DNA of 44,870 nt from contig NZ_ALAS01000148.1 in assembly GCF_000290615.1 (NCBI RefSeq), forward strand, positions 1 through 44,870, in the 5' to 3' direction. The translations under genes were made by a program, and so were the position numbers. The stretch's first letter is position 1; each line of letters begins with the position of its first letter. Origin of the DNA: Heyndrickxia coagulans DSM 1 = ATCC 7050 (GTDB taxonomy: Bacteria; Bacillota; Bacilli; Bacillales; Bacillaceae_C). Positions 1-7,634 of the stretch are shown here, piece by piece. The notes under the pieces are model-generated. The model worked only from the letters and a program-made list of their open reading frames with translations, made no database searches and was not told the origin of the DNA.

Positions 1-231
1 GCTCTAATTATTTAAATTATTACATATTTAGCCGCATTTTTGGGGGGGATAGTTAAATTATCACGAAAAATTTTTACTCCTCAGAGCTGAGCCGGGATCA
101 ACCGAAAAATATAAAAAGCCCCATCATTCCTATTCCCCTTTAAAACCCGTGCCCGGGAAAACTGATTGCTTTCCGCATGCCCGTGAAATCTGATAAGATA
201 AGGATACGAAAACAGGTTTGGAGCGATTAAA

Positions 232-1509
232 ATGAAAGACGAACCGCTTGCCTACCGGATGCGGCCGCGCACGATTGATGAAGTGATCGGGCAGGGGCAT
301 CTCGTCGGCAAAAATAAAATCATATACCGGATGGTAAAAGCTCGCCAGCTTTCTTCCATGATTTTGTACGGGCCGCCGGGTGTTGGGAAAACGTCGATTG
401 CCAGTGCCATTGCGGGAAGCACAAAATATGCATTCCGTACATTAAATGCCGTGACGAACAATAAAAAAGATATGGAGATTGTCGCTGCCGAAGCAAAAAT
501 GAGCGGCAAAGTCATTTTGCTTCTCGATGAAGTCCACCGGCTCGACAAAGCAAAACAGGATTTTTTGCTGCCGTATCTTGAGTCCGGCATGATCGTCCTG
601 ATCGGGGCCACAACGAGCAACCCGTACCATGCCATTAACCCGGCGATCCGAAGCCGCTGCCAGATTTTTGAGCTTTTCCCTTTATCGCTTGATGAGATCA
701 AGACGGCGCTTGCCCGTGCTCTTGATGATGCGGACAGGGGCCTTGGCAAATACAAAGTGAAAATAGAGGAAGCGGCTTTTAACCATTTTGCGCAAGGCTC
801 GAACGGCGATGTGCGCAGCGCGTTAAATGCGCTGGAACTGGCCGTCATTTCAAGCGAACCGGACAATGACGGCGTGATCCACATTACACTTGACATTGCC
901 GAAGAATGCCTGCAGAAGAAAAGCCTTGCCCATGATAAGGACGGCGACGCGCACTATGACGTGCTGAGTGCTTTTCAAAAATCGATCCGCGGCAGCGATG
1001 CCAATGCCGCCCTCCATTATTTGGGCCGGCTGATCGAAGCCGGGGATCTGCCGAGCATTGCGCGCAGGCTCCTTGTGATTGCTTACGAAGACATCGGCCT
1101 TGCAAGCCCGCAGGCCGGCGCGCGCACCCTTGCCGCCATCGAAGCGGCAGAAAGGCTCGGCTTTCCGGAAGCGCGCATCCCGCTTGCAGCCGCGGTCATC
1201 GAATTATGCCTGTCGCCGAAATCGAATTCCGCGATGATGGCAATTGATGCCGCCCTTTCCGACATCCGTGCCGGAAAAAGCGGCGAAGTGCCCGCCCATC
1301 TGAAAGACGCCCATTATAAAAGCGCAAAACGGCTGGGGCGGGGCATCGGTTACAAATACCCGCATGATTTTGAAAACGGCTGGGTCAAACAGCAATATCT
1401 TCCGGACACCCTAAAATTTGCCCGCTATTATGACCCGAAAAAAACGGGCAAATTTGAGCAGGCACTCGCCCAAGTATATGAAAAAATTGAGTGGAACCGT
1501 CAGCCGTAA
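232..1509 (+). CDS. rarA: RarA/MgsA-type AAA+ ATPase (replication-associated recombination protein)
   Basis: A clamp-loader-like AAA+ ATPase that acts at stalled or damaged replication forks. The 425-residue protein has Walker A GPPGVGKT at 47-54, Walker B LLLDEVHR ending near 103, sensor-1 GATTSNP near 125-131, and an arginine-finger SRC near 141. The C-terminal half carries the usual MgsA/RarA tetramerisation region with the IAYEDIGLA motif. Length and domain order match B. subtilis YrvN/RarA. The ATG follows TTGGAG with 7 bases between. It is transcribed toward tcdA and ends at a shared bidirectional terminator. The 231 bases upstream hold no gene; they should carry its promoter, but I see no convincing -35/-10 pair. 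Confidence 0.96.
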   Translation: MKDEPLAYRMRPRTIDEVIGQGHLVGKNKIIYRMVKARQLSSMILYGPPGVGKTSIASAIAGSTKYAFRTLNAVTNNKKDMEIVAAEAKMSGKVILLLDEVHRLDKAKQDFLLPYLESGMIVLIGATTSNPYHAINPAIRSRCQIFELFPLSLDEIKTALARALDDADRGLGKYKVKIEEAAFNHFAQGSNGDVRSALNALELAVISSEPDNDGVIHITLDIAEECLQKKSLAHDKDGDAHYDVLSAFQKSIRGSDANAALHYLGRLIEAGDLPSIARRLLVIAYEDIGLASPQAGARTLAAIEAAERLGFPEARIPLAAAVIELCLSPKSNSAMMAIDAALSDIRAGKSGEVPAHLKDAHYKSAKRLGRGIGYKYPHDFENGWVKQQYLPDTLKFARYYDPKKTGKFEQALAQVYEKIEWNRQP

Positions 1510-1510
1510 A

Positions 1511-1542
1511 AAAAAGAAAGCATCTGGGATGCTTTCTTTTTT
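1511..1542. terminator. Bidirectional rho-independent terminator (rarA / tcdA)
   Basis: Inverted repeat AGAAAGCATC-TGG-GATGCTTTCT, flanked by an A-run on the left and a T-run on the right, so it can end transcripts from both convergent genes. It starts directly after the rarA stop, and the tcdA stop codon lies at its other edge. Confidence 0.9.
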
Positions 1543-2309
1543 CAATGTTCATCTTTTACCCTTTTTACCGGGATGTCTTTCAAAATGTCACGGACAACGA
1601 AACTGGCCATAAACAGCCCTGCGGTGGACGGAACAAACGCATTGGATGATGGCGGCATTTTCGCTTTGCGGATTTCGGCTTCCTCATTTCCGACCACTTT
1701 GCGGACATCTTCGCGGATGACGATCGGGCTTTCGTCGGAAAACACGACCGGAATGCCTTTTTTGATGCCTTCTTTTCGCAGCTTCAGGCGCACAACGCGG
1801 GCAATCGGATCGGTGTGCGTTTCGGAAATGTCTGCGATGCGGAGGCGCGTCGGGTCCATTTTATTGGCCGCCCCCATGCTGGATATAATTTTGATCTTCC
1901 GTTTCAGGCATTCTTTCATTACATGCACTTTGTAAATTATCGTATCACTCGCATCCACCACATAATCCGGCTTGTAAGAGAAAAACTGTTCAGCCGTTTC
2001 TTCCGTATAGAACATTTTTAAAGAAATCACGTCACAATCCGGATTGATATCGGCAATCCGTTTTTTCATCAAATCGGCTTTCGCCTGCCCGACGGTGGAA
2101 AGCAGCGCCGGAATCTGGCGGTTAATATTTGTAATGTCAACATCATCTTTGTCAACCAGGATTAACCTTCCGATTGCCGACCGGGCCAGAGCTTCAACCG
2201 CAAACGAGCCCACGCCGCCGACCCCGAGAACAGCAACGGTGCTGTTTTTCAGCTTTTGCAGCCCTTCCTGCCCGATCGCCAATTCATTCCGTGAAAACTG
2301 GTGCAGCAA
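1542..2309 (-). CDS. tcdA: tRNA threonylcarbamoyladenosine dehydratase TcdA (YrvM/CsdL)
   Basis: An E1-like ThiF-fold enzyme that uses ATP to cyclise t6A37 of ANN-decoding tRNAs to ct6A. Visible are the nucleotide-binding GVGGVGS near the N-terminus and VDKDDVDITNINRQ, both typical of the family. I chose the TTG at 2309 (MLHQFSRNELAIG). A TTTGGAG Shine-Dalgarno stands 9 bases upstream, whereas the in-frame ATG at 2318 directly abuts that RBS and the TTG at 2324 overlaps it. The N-terminus then agrees with my recollection of YrvM. The protein is about 255 residues. It lies 73 bases downstream of the BASS transporter and is probably co-transcribed with it. Confidence 0.93.
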   Translation of the reverse strand: MLHQFSRNELAIGQEGLQKLKNSTVAVLGVGGVGSFAVEALARSAIGRLILVDKDDVDITNINRQIPALLSTVGQAKADLMKKRIADINPDCDVISLKMFYTEETAEQFFSYKPDYVVDASDTIIYKVHVMKECLKRKIKIISSMGAANKMDPTRLRIADISETHTDPIARVVRLKLRKEGIKKGIPVVFSDESPIVIREDVRKVVGNEEAEIRKAKMPPSSNAFVPSTAGLFMASFVVRDILKDIPVKRVKDEH

Positions 2310-2382
2310 TTTTCTCATCTCCAAACATACTCATTTCTTCCCTAGATTATCCAAAAACGGCCCGGAAAGCAATACTTTATGT

Positions 2383-3363
2383 TCAGCTGCTTGCCGCCGG
2401 CTTTTCCGTTTTTTTATCCCTGTATACGCTCGAAAGCAACGTTCCGAAAAAAGATGCCAGCACCTGCTGAAAAAGCATGCCGGAGATGACGGGCAGCACA
2501 ACCTGGGCCGGGAAAAAGGTGACGGCGATGACAGATCCGGCACTGATATTGCGCATGCCGCCGCTGTATGTCAATGTCACGATCATGCTGCGGTCAAGAT
2601 GGAACAAAGCGCCGATCAGCCAGCTTAATAAATAGCCGGAAGCCGAAATAAACAGCACGGTCAAAATAATAAACAGCACATGGGCATCCATTCCCCTGAG
2701 GTACGGCGATACGACCCCGCCGTTGATCATGACGACAAGAAACATGCCGATTTTGGAAAACGGGGAAAGCACTGAAGCGGCCTTCCGCTGGGTTTCAAGC
2801 TGTGTAAACTGGCTGAACAGGATGCCGAGCAAAGACGGGATGACGATCATCGTAAAAAGGTCCTGCATGAGCGGCCAAACCTCAATATGTACACTCTTGC
2901 CGACAAACAAGAGCAAAGTAAGCGGCACAACAACCGGCGACAGCAGGGTATCGATCAAAATGACGGTTAGAACAAGCGGAATATTCCCTTTTTGCATCAT
3001 AACCCATACAAAACTTGTCACACCGGTCGGAATGGCAGCCGAAAGCAAAAACCCGGTTGTCGTCAGCGGGTGCCCGGAAAAAAGCAAATGCCCCGTTCCG
3101 TAAGCAAACAGGGGCATAAAAAGATGCAACACCCCTAAAGCAAGCAAAACCGGAAATGGATGGCGGACAACCGCCCCGAGCTGCTTAAAGGTTGAGCCGA
3201 TGCTCCCCGTAAAAGTCATAAAAGCAAACAGCCACGGCACTAAAAATAAAAGGCCCGTCAGCCGGTGCCCGAGCACCATCCCGATGATTAAGCTTCCCGG
3301 GATAAAAATCGGCATCATTTTGCCAAGGAAACGGTTTGCGCGATCAAAAAACGAGAAACACAC
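2383..3363 (-). CDS. Bile acid:sodium symporter (BASS) family transporter
   Basis: An integral membrane protein with nine to ten hydrophobic segments and BASS-like signatures: an N-terminal NRFLGKMMPIFIPGSLIIG, then TGSIGSTFKQL, AAIPTGVTSFVW and a glycine-rich YSGGMRNISAG. Members carry Na+-coupled organic anions such as bile acids, pantoate or keto acids; the substrate here is unknown. The open frame extends upstream into the 6S RNA gene, but that part is not protein-like. I start at GTG 3363, six bases after AAGGA, giving 326 residues. The gene begins about 30 bases after the 6S terminator. It has no homologue at this place in B. subtilis, so it is probably an accessory insertion between 6S and tcdA. 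An ACR3/arsenite exporter is a less likely reading. Confidence 0.8.
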   Translation of the reverse strand: MCFSFFDRANRFLGKMMPIFIPGSLIIGMVLGHRLTGLLFLVPWLFAFMTFTGSIGSTFKQLGAVVRHPFPVLLALGVLHLFMPLFAYGTGHLLFSGHPLTTTGFLLSAAIPTGVTSFVWVMMQKGNIPLVLTVILIDTLLSPVVVPLTLLLFVGKSVHIEVWPLMQDLFTMIVIPSLLGILFSQFTQLETQRKAASVLSPFSKIGMFLVVMINGGVVSPYLRGMDAHVLFIILTVLFISASGYLLSWLIGALFHLDRSMIVTLTYSGGMRNISAGSVIAVTFFPAQVVLPVISGMLFQQVLASFFGTLLSSVYRDKKTEKPAASS

Positions 3364-3388
3364 AAAAATTCCTTCTTTTCCAAAAAAT

Positions 3389-3416
3389 AAAAAACCCTCT
3401 TTTTCTAAAAGAGGGA
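3389..3416 (-). terminator. Terminator of the 6S RNA gene
   Basis: On the minus strand CCCTCTTTT-AGA-AAAAGAGGG is followed by TTTTTT. It lies just past the closing stem of 6S RNA and about 30 bases before the proposed GTG start of the BASS transporter. Confidence 0.85.
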
Positions 3417-3420
3417 AAAG

Positions 3421-3619
3421 AGTGGAATGAGCCCCGGACGTGCCGTTCTTGCAATCCTCTGTTTTGATCCCGCTCTCGAGCAGGTGGGTGCCCTGCACCA
3501 GGCTTTATGCGTCCCCGCAAAGGGCATGCACGCCGTCTGGCGACTCCGGACTCCCGATAATGAAGTGTTCGGTCAAAACGATAGGAACATATACGAACAC
3601 CCCAGGACTCATTCAACTT
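3421..3619 (-). ncRNA. ssrS: 6S RNA (SsrS/BsrA type), RNA polymerase sigma-A holoenzyme regulator
   Basis: A roughly 195-nt RNA that mimics an open promoter and binds the sigma-A holoenzyme. The 5' end (3614-3602, GAATGAGTCCTGG) pairs over 13 bp, with G-U wobbles, with the 3' end (3437-3425, CCGGGGCTCATTC). This is the closing stem of 6S RNA. The 5' GAGUCCUGxxGUGUU motif is the conserved start of Gram-positive 6S RNAs. A strong promoter and a rho-independent terminator frame it. Its place between tcdA and aspS is that of bsrA in B. subtilis as I recall it. Any long reading frame through it on either strand is incidental. Confidence 0.9.
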
Positions 3620-3625
3620 GTTTAT

Positions 3626-3654
3626 ATCATAGCATTTTTTTCACCCGTTTTCAA
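3626..3654 (-). promoter_or_regulatory. Sigma-A promoter of 6S RNA
   Basis: -35 TTGAAA (3654-3649), a 17-bp spacer, and -10 TATGAT (3631-3626). The predicted start at about 3619/3618 places the closing stem of 6S RNA five bases into the transcript. Confidence 0.88.
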
Positions 3655-3657
3655 ACG

Positions 3658-3681
3658 AAAAAAGGCCCGCGGGCGGCCCGC
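3658..3681 (-). terminator. Probable terminator of the hisS-aspS operon
   Basis: On the minus strand a GC-rich hairpin GCGGG-CCG-CCCGC is followed by GGGCC and TTTTTT. It sits between the aspS stop and the -35 box of the 6S promoter, so it would insulate 6S from readthrough. The stem is short and alternative pairings exist. Confidence 0.55.
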
Positions 3682-3773
3682 ATTTTTCCCGTCCGTACGG
3701 GATAGCGGCAGCGGGCGCGTTTTTTCGCCAAGTGGCTGGAAAAATTTCATGCCCTTTTTTCCGGGTTTTTACA

Positions 3774-5546
3774 TCATTTTTTTGCGTTTAATTTCAATTG
3801 CAGTTCATCCAGCTGCGCCTCGCTGACCGCGCCCGGTGCATCCGTCAGCAGGCAGCTGGCGCTGGCTGTCTTCGGAAATGCAATCGTGTCGCGCAGGTTG
3901 CTGCGGCCGGCAAGGAGCATGACAATCCGGTCAAGGCCGAGTGCGATGCCCCCGTGCGGCGGCGTGCCGTAATCAAACGCATCGAGCAAAAAGCCGAACT
4001 GGGACTGTGCCTGCTCTTTTGAAAAGCCGAGCGCCTTGAACATTTTTTCCTGGATATCCCGTTTATAAATCCGGAGCGATCCGCCGCCGAGTTCATATCC
4101 GTTCAATACAATATCATAGGCCTGCGCCTTTACGCTTGCCGGATCGGTTTCCAGCTTCTCAATATCTTCTTCAAACGGCATTGTGAACGGATGGTGTGCC
4201 GCCGTATAACGCCCTGCTTCTTCGTCATATTCCAAAAGCGGCCAGTCCGTCACCCACAGGAAGTTGAATTTCGACTCGTCAATCAGGCCGAGTTCTTTGC
4301 CGAGCTTGTTCCTCAGCGCCCCGAGCGCATCGGCAACGACTGATTTTTTATCTGCCACAAACAGCAGCAAATCGCCCGTTTCTGCATTCGTCGCGGCCGC
4401 TATTTGCGATTGTTCCGCTTCTGTGAAAAATTTTGCGACCGGTCCCTTTAGCCCTTCGTTTTCCGCTTTCAACCAGGCAAGGCCTTTCGCGCCGTAACGT
4501 GCGGCAAATTCGCCGAGCGCGTCGATGTCTTTTCTCGAATATTTGCTTGCCGCCCCTTTTGCATTGATCGCTTTTACCTGCCCGCCCGAGGTGACGGCAG
4601 ACGCAAATACTTTAAAACCGGCGTTTTTGACGATTTCGGATACATCAACCAGTTCCATGCCGAAGCGGGTATCCGGTTTATCCGATCCGTACCGGTTCAT
4701 TGCTTCTTCGTAGGTCAGCCTTGGCAGCGGCGTTTCGATGTCAACATTTTTCACTTCTTTCATCAGCCGTTTGATCATTCTTTCCGTCATGGCCAAAATG
4801 TCTTCCTGGCTCATGAAACTTGTTTCAATATCAATTTGCGTAAATTCCGGCTGCCTGTCTGCACGCAAGTCTTCATCACGGAAACAGCGGGCAATCTGGT
4901 AATAGCGGTCAAAACCGGATATCATCAAAAGCTGCTTAAACAATTGCGGCGACTGCGGCAAGGCGTAAAATTCGCCAGGGTGCACTCGGCTCGGCACGAG
5001 ATAATCACGGGCGCCTTCCGGGGTGCTTTTTGTTAAAACCGGGGTTTCTACTTCGATAAACCCTTCTTCATCGAGAAAGCCTCTGATCGACTTTGTAATC
5101 GCATGGCGCATTTTCATGGTTTCAAACATGACAGGGCGCCGCAAGTCGAGGTAACGGTATTTCAGGCGCACGTCTTCCGCCACATCCGTCTCGTTTTCAA
5201 TCATAAACGGCGGGGTTTTTGCATTGTTGATGATCGCAAGGCGGTCGGCCTGAATTTCAATTTTGCCCGTTTTTAAGTTCGGATTTACCGTATTTTCGGA
5301 ACGGGCGACGACTTTTCCCTCTACTTCGAGCACATACTCGTTCCTGACTTTTTCCGCAAGTTTAAAAGCTTCTTCAGAGACCGCTGTATTAAATACAATT
5401 TGGACGATGCCGGCGCGGTCGCGCAAATCGATAAAAATGAGGCCGCCCAAGTCGCGCCTTCTCTGTACCCATCCTTTCAGCACCACTTTTTCGCCAATTT
5501 GTTGTTCCGTTACATCACCGCAATAGTAAGAACGTCCTTCCATCAT
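3774..5546 (-). CDS. aspS: Aspartyl-tRNA synthetase (class IIb, bacterial type)
   Basis: Charges tRNA-Asp with aspartate in the cytosol. The 590-residue protein has the N-terminal OB anticodon-binding fold, the class II core (motif 2 around [18 protein letters not shown]; motif 3 [15 protein letters not shown] near the C-terminus) and the bacterial GAD insertion (about 280-420), as expected for the bacterial type. The ATG at 5546 overlaps the hisS stop by four bases (ATGA) behind a GGGGGGA-type RBS; a second ATG follows immediately. The pair is translationally coupled and controlled by the T-box leader upstream of hisS. Sequence alone does not show whether it also charges tRNA-Asn. Confidence 0.98.
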   Translation of the reverse strand: MMEGRSYYCGDVTEQQIGEKVVLKGWVQRRRDLGGLIFIDLRDRAGIVQIVFNTAVSEEAFKLAEKVRNEYVLEVEGKVVARSENTVNPNLKTGKIEIQADRLAIINNAKTPPFMIENETDVAEDVRLKYRYLDLRRPVMFETMKMRHAITKSIRGFLDEEGFIEVETPVLTKSTPEGARDYLVPSRVHPGEFYALPQSPQLFKQLLMISGFDRYYQIARCFRDEDLRADRQPEFTQIDIETSFMSQEDILAMTERMIKRLMKEVKNVDIETPLPRLTYEEAMNRYGSDKPDTRFGMELVDVSEIVKNAGFKVFASAVTSGGQVKAINAKGAASKYSRKDIDALGEFAARYGAKGLAWLKAENEGLKGPVAKFFTEAEQSQIAAATNAETGDLLLFVADKKSVVADALGALRNKLGKELGLIDESKFNFLWVTDWPLLEYDEEAGRYTAAHHPFTMPFEEDIEKLETDPASVKAQAYDIVLNGYELGGGSLRIYKRDIQEKMFKALGFSKEQAQSQFGFLLDAFDYGTPPHGGIALGLDRIVMLLAGRSNLRDTIAFPKTASASCLLTDAPGAVSEAQLDELQLKLNAKK

Positions 5547-6826
5547 GCTTCCCCCCTGTTTGCCATATCTTTAAAGGCTGTAATAAACCCTTCAAGTGGC
5601 AGTTCTTTTTGTTCGCCTGTCGCCATATTTCTGACGCTTGCTTTCCCGGCCTGCAGCTCCGCTTCGCCGATGACCGCAACAAACGCGGCTTTCACCCGGT
5701 CCGCCGCTTTAAACTGTGCTTTCACTTTGCGGCCCAAATAATCCTGGTCGGCCGAGAATCCGGCCCTTCTTAATGCCTGGAGCAATTTAAAAGCAGCCGG
5801 TTTCGTCTCCTCGCCGATCGCGACAACATAGCAGTCCGTCCTGTGGCCGGCAGGAAGTTCGATGCCTTCCGCGTCCAGTGCCGCAAGCAGCCGTTCAATG
5901 CTTAGGGCAAACCCGATCCCCGGTGTTTCCGGCCCGCCCATTTCCTGCACGAGGCCGTTGTAACGCCCGCCGCCGCAAAGGGTGGTGATCGCGCCGAATC
6001 CTTCCGCATTGCTCATGATTTCAAAGCACGTATGCACATAGTAATCGAGGCCGCGCACAAGCCCGGGGTCAATTTCATAAGGGATGCCGAGCGTTGCGAG
6101 AAACTGCAAAACTTTATCAAAATAGGCTTTTGACGCATCGTTTAAATAATCCAAAATAGACGGTGCTGTTTTCATGAGCGGATGGTCATGGTCTTTTTTG
6201 CAGTCAAGAATGCGCAGCGGGTTTTGTTCAAGACGTTTTTGGCAGTCCGCGCAAAACTCCCCGATATGCGGTTTGAAATGATCAATCAGCGCTTCACGGT
6301 GCCTGAGCCGGCTTTCTTTATCGCCGAGGCTGTTGATCACAAGTTTGACATTTTTTAAACCAAGCTGTTTGTAAATGTCCATTGCGAGCGAAATGACTTC
6401 GGCATCGATGGCCGGGTCTTCGCTTCCGAGCGCTTCAACGCCGAACTGGACAAACTGGCGGAAGCGCCCTGCTTGCGGCCGTTCATAACGGAACATCGGG
6501 CCGTTGTAATACAATTTGACCGGCTGGACCGCGTTTCCGAACATTTTATGCCCGATAAAAGAACGGACGACAGGCGCTGTGCCCTCCGGCCGCAGTGTCA
6601 GGCTGCGCCCGCCCCTGTCATTGAATGTGTACATTTCTTTTTGGACGATATCCGTCGTGTCCCCGACCCCTTTTTGGAAAAGCTCGGTATATTCGAAAAT
6701 CGGTGTCCGTATTTCCCGGTACTGATAGTTTTCACATATTTTTTTTGCGGTGTTCTCAATATAATTCCATTTTTCCACCTCGCCGGGCAGGATGTCCTGC
6801 GTGCCGCGCGGAATTTGAACGGTCAT
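5543..6826 (-). CDS. hisS: Histidyl-tRNA synthetase
   Basis: Charges tRNA-His. The 427-residue class II enzyme shows [10 protein letters not shown] at the N-terminus, motif 2 [14 protein letters not shown], the histidine-specific [14 protein letters not shown] and GGGRYNGLV, motif 3 [12 protein letters not shown], and a C-terminal anticodon-binding domain from about 330. The ATG follows AAGGAGGAG. It is the first gene of a two-gene operon with aspS and is preceded by a T-box leader of about 380 bases with its own promoter. Confidence 0.98.
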   Translation of the reverse strand: MTVQIPRGTQDILPGEVEKWNYIENTAKKICENYQYREIRTPIFEYTELFQKGVGDTTDIVQKEMYTFNDRGGRSLTLRPEGTAPVVRSFIGHKMFGNAVQPVKLYYNGPMFRYERPQAGRFRQFVQFGVEALGSEDPAIDAEVISLAMDIYKQLGLKNVKLVINSLGDKESRLRHREALIDHFKPHIGEFCADCQKRLEQNPLRILDCKKDHDHPLMKTAPSILDYLNDASKAYFDKVLQFLATLGIPYEIDPGLVRGLDYYVHTCFEIMSNAEGFGAITTLCGGGRYNGLVQEMGGPETPGIGFALSIERLLAALDAEGIELPAGHRTDCYVVAIGEETKPAAFKLLQALRRAGFSADQDYLGRKVKAQFKAADRVKAAFVAVIGEAELQAGKASVRNMATGEQKELPLEGFITAFKDMANRGEA

Positions 6827-6942
6827 GGCGTACTCCTCCTTCTATTGCTGAAAAATGATGGGGTTCCATTTTTATCCTGCATGTCTAAAAAAATGAATAT
6901 GAAGACGAGTATCCTCCTTCTCAGCCAATGTTTATGTAAAAT

Positions 6943-7186
6943 AAAAAACCCCCGGTCCCTTGTCTTGTAAACAAGGGACGAGAGTTAAATTCCCGTGGTG
7001 CCACCCTAATTGAAGCGTCTGCTTCCACTTTTACAGTTAACGCCTGTAACGCCCGTCCCTACTGGATTTCCGTTCAGGACAGAACCTACAAAGTGTTCGT
7101 TCATTAAGCCGTTGCGCAGAAATGTTTTCAGCCCGGGACATTTCCTCTCTTTTCACACGGATCTTAATTACTCTTCTTTGTCATCG
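6943..7186 (-). promoter_or_regulatory. T-box leader (tRNA-sensing riboswitch) of hisS-aspS
   Basis: On the minus strand, Stem I has lower helix CAAAG/CTTTG (7180-7176 with 7093-7089), the AGTA loop-E strand (7172-7169), upper helix ATTAAG/CTTAAT, an AGAGA bulge, and the 9-nt 3' specifier strand GAACGAACA (7102-7094). Further down come the T-box GGGTGGCACCACGG (about 7008-6995) and a rho-independent terminator: GTCCCTTGT (6979-6971) pairing with ACAAGGGAC (6963-6955), then GGGGGTTTTTT. Uncharged tRNA binding the specifier and the UGGN bulge should favour the antiterminator and switch the operon on. The variable T-box base is C, which pairs with a G73 tRNA; see findings for the specifier problem. 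Confidence 0.93.
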
Positions 7187-7216
7187 GTTTTGCCAATTTT
7201 ACCATCTATTTTTATT

Positions 7217-7245
7217 ATGTTACGCGTGGCACCGGCTGTTGTCAA
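7217..7245 (-). promoter_or_regulatory. Sigma-A promoter of the hisS-aspS T-box transcript
   Basis: -35 TTGACA (7245-7240), a 17-bp spacer, and -10 TAACAT (7222-7217). The transcript would begin about 30 bases before Stem I of the T-box leader. Confidence 0.75.
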
Positions 7246-7320
7246 GGCTGCCGGCAAAGTTTTTCCCCGGTTTGCGTTCAGCGCCTGAAAATGCCCTTTT
7301 TTTTCGGATCGGATTTTTCA

Positions 7321-7497
7321 TTATGAGCGCCCCAGCTTCTTTTTTAAAAGTTTCACGTCCCCTTTTGAAAGGCCGGGTTCGATTGCTGATTCAGCGTTGA
7401 ACATTTCCTGTCCGGCAATTCCCGGATCCTGGAAATTGACGCCGTAAACTTGATTAAATACATTACCTGCTGTCATATTTTTATCCGCTGCTCTCAA
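7321..7497 (-). CDS. Small hypothetical protein, 58 residues
   Basis: A short ORF between the T-box promoter and the amidase, starting at TTG 7497 behind GAAGGAG with a 9-base gap, a strong RBS. It encodes a soluble 58-residue protein beginning MRAADKNMTAGNVFNQVYG, containing FQDPGIAGQEMFNAE, and ending in a lysine-rich LLKKKLGRS. I do not recognise a domain. B. subtilis has, as I recall, a small uncharacterised gene (yrzK) at the same place, which supports reality by position only. The start could also be the internal ATG at 7476 (MTAGNVF). Coding is supported by the RBS, an uninterrupted frame with balanced composition, and its location. Confidence 0.6.
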   Translation of the reverse strand: MRAADKNMTAGNVFNQVYGVNFQDPGIAGQEMFNAESAIEPGLSKGDVKLLKKKLGRS

Positions 7498-7634
7498 TGC
7501 CGTTCACTCCTTCTCGTTCCATCTTTTCTATTTTTCCCTTTTTTATTTTTTCTTACCCGAAAAAAGGAGTTTTTTTACGGAGCGCGAATAACAAATAGTG
7601 CATAATTTTCCAGACAGGGATGAGGGGTGGAGAT

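Noticed and set aside
1-60. Possible regulator or mobile element at the left edge
   Set aside because: AT-rich with a G-run but no ORF, inverted repeat or recognisable site. It is most likely the upstream region of the gene beyond the edge (cymR would be expected by synteny).
3364-3498. N-terminal extension of the BASS transporter frame into the 6S RNA gene
   Set aside because: The residues are translated from 6S RNA and its terminator, have no RBS and look unnatural. The GTG at 3363 has a proper RBS and family-like sequence.
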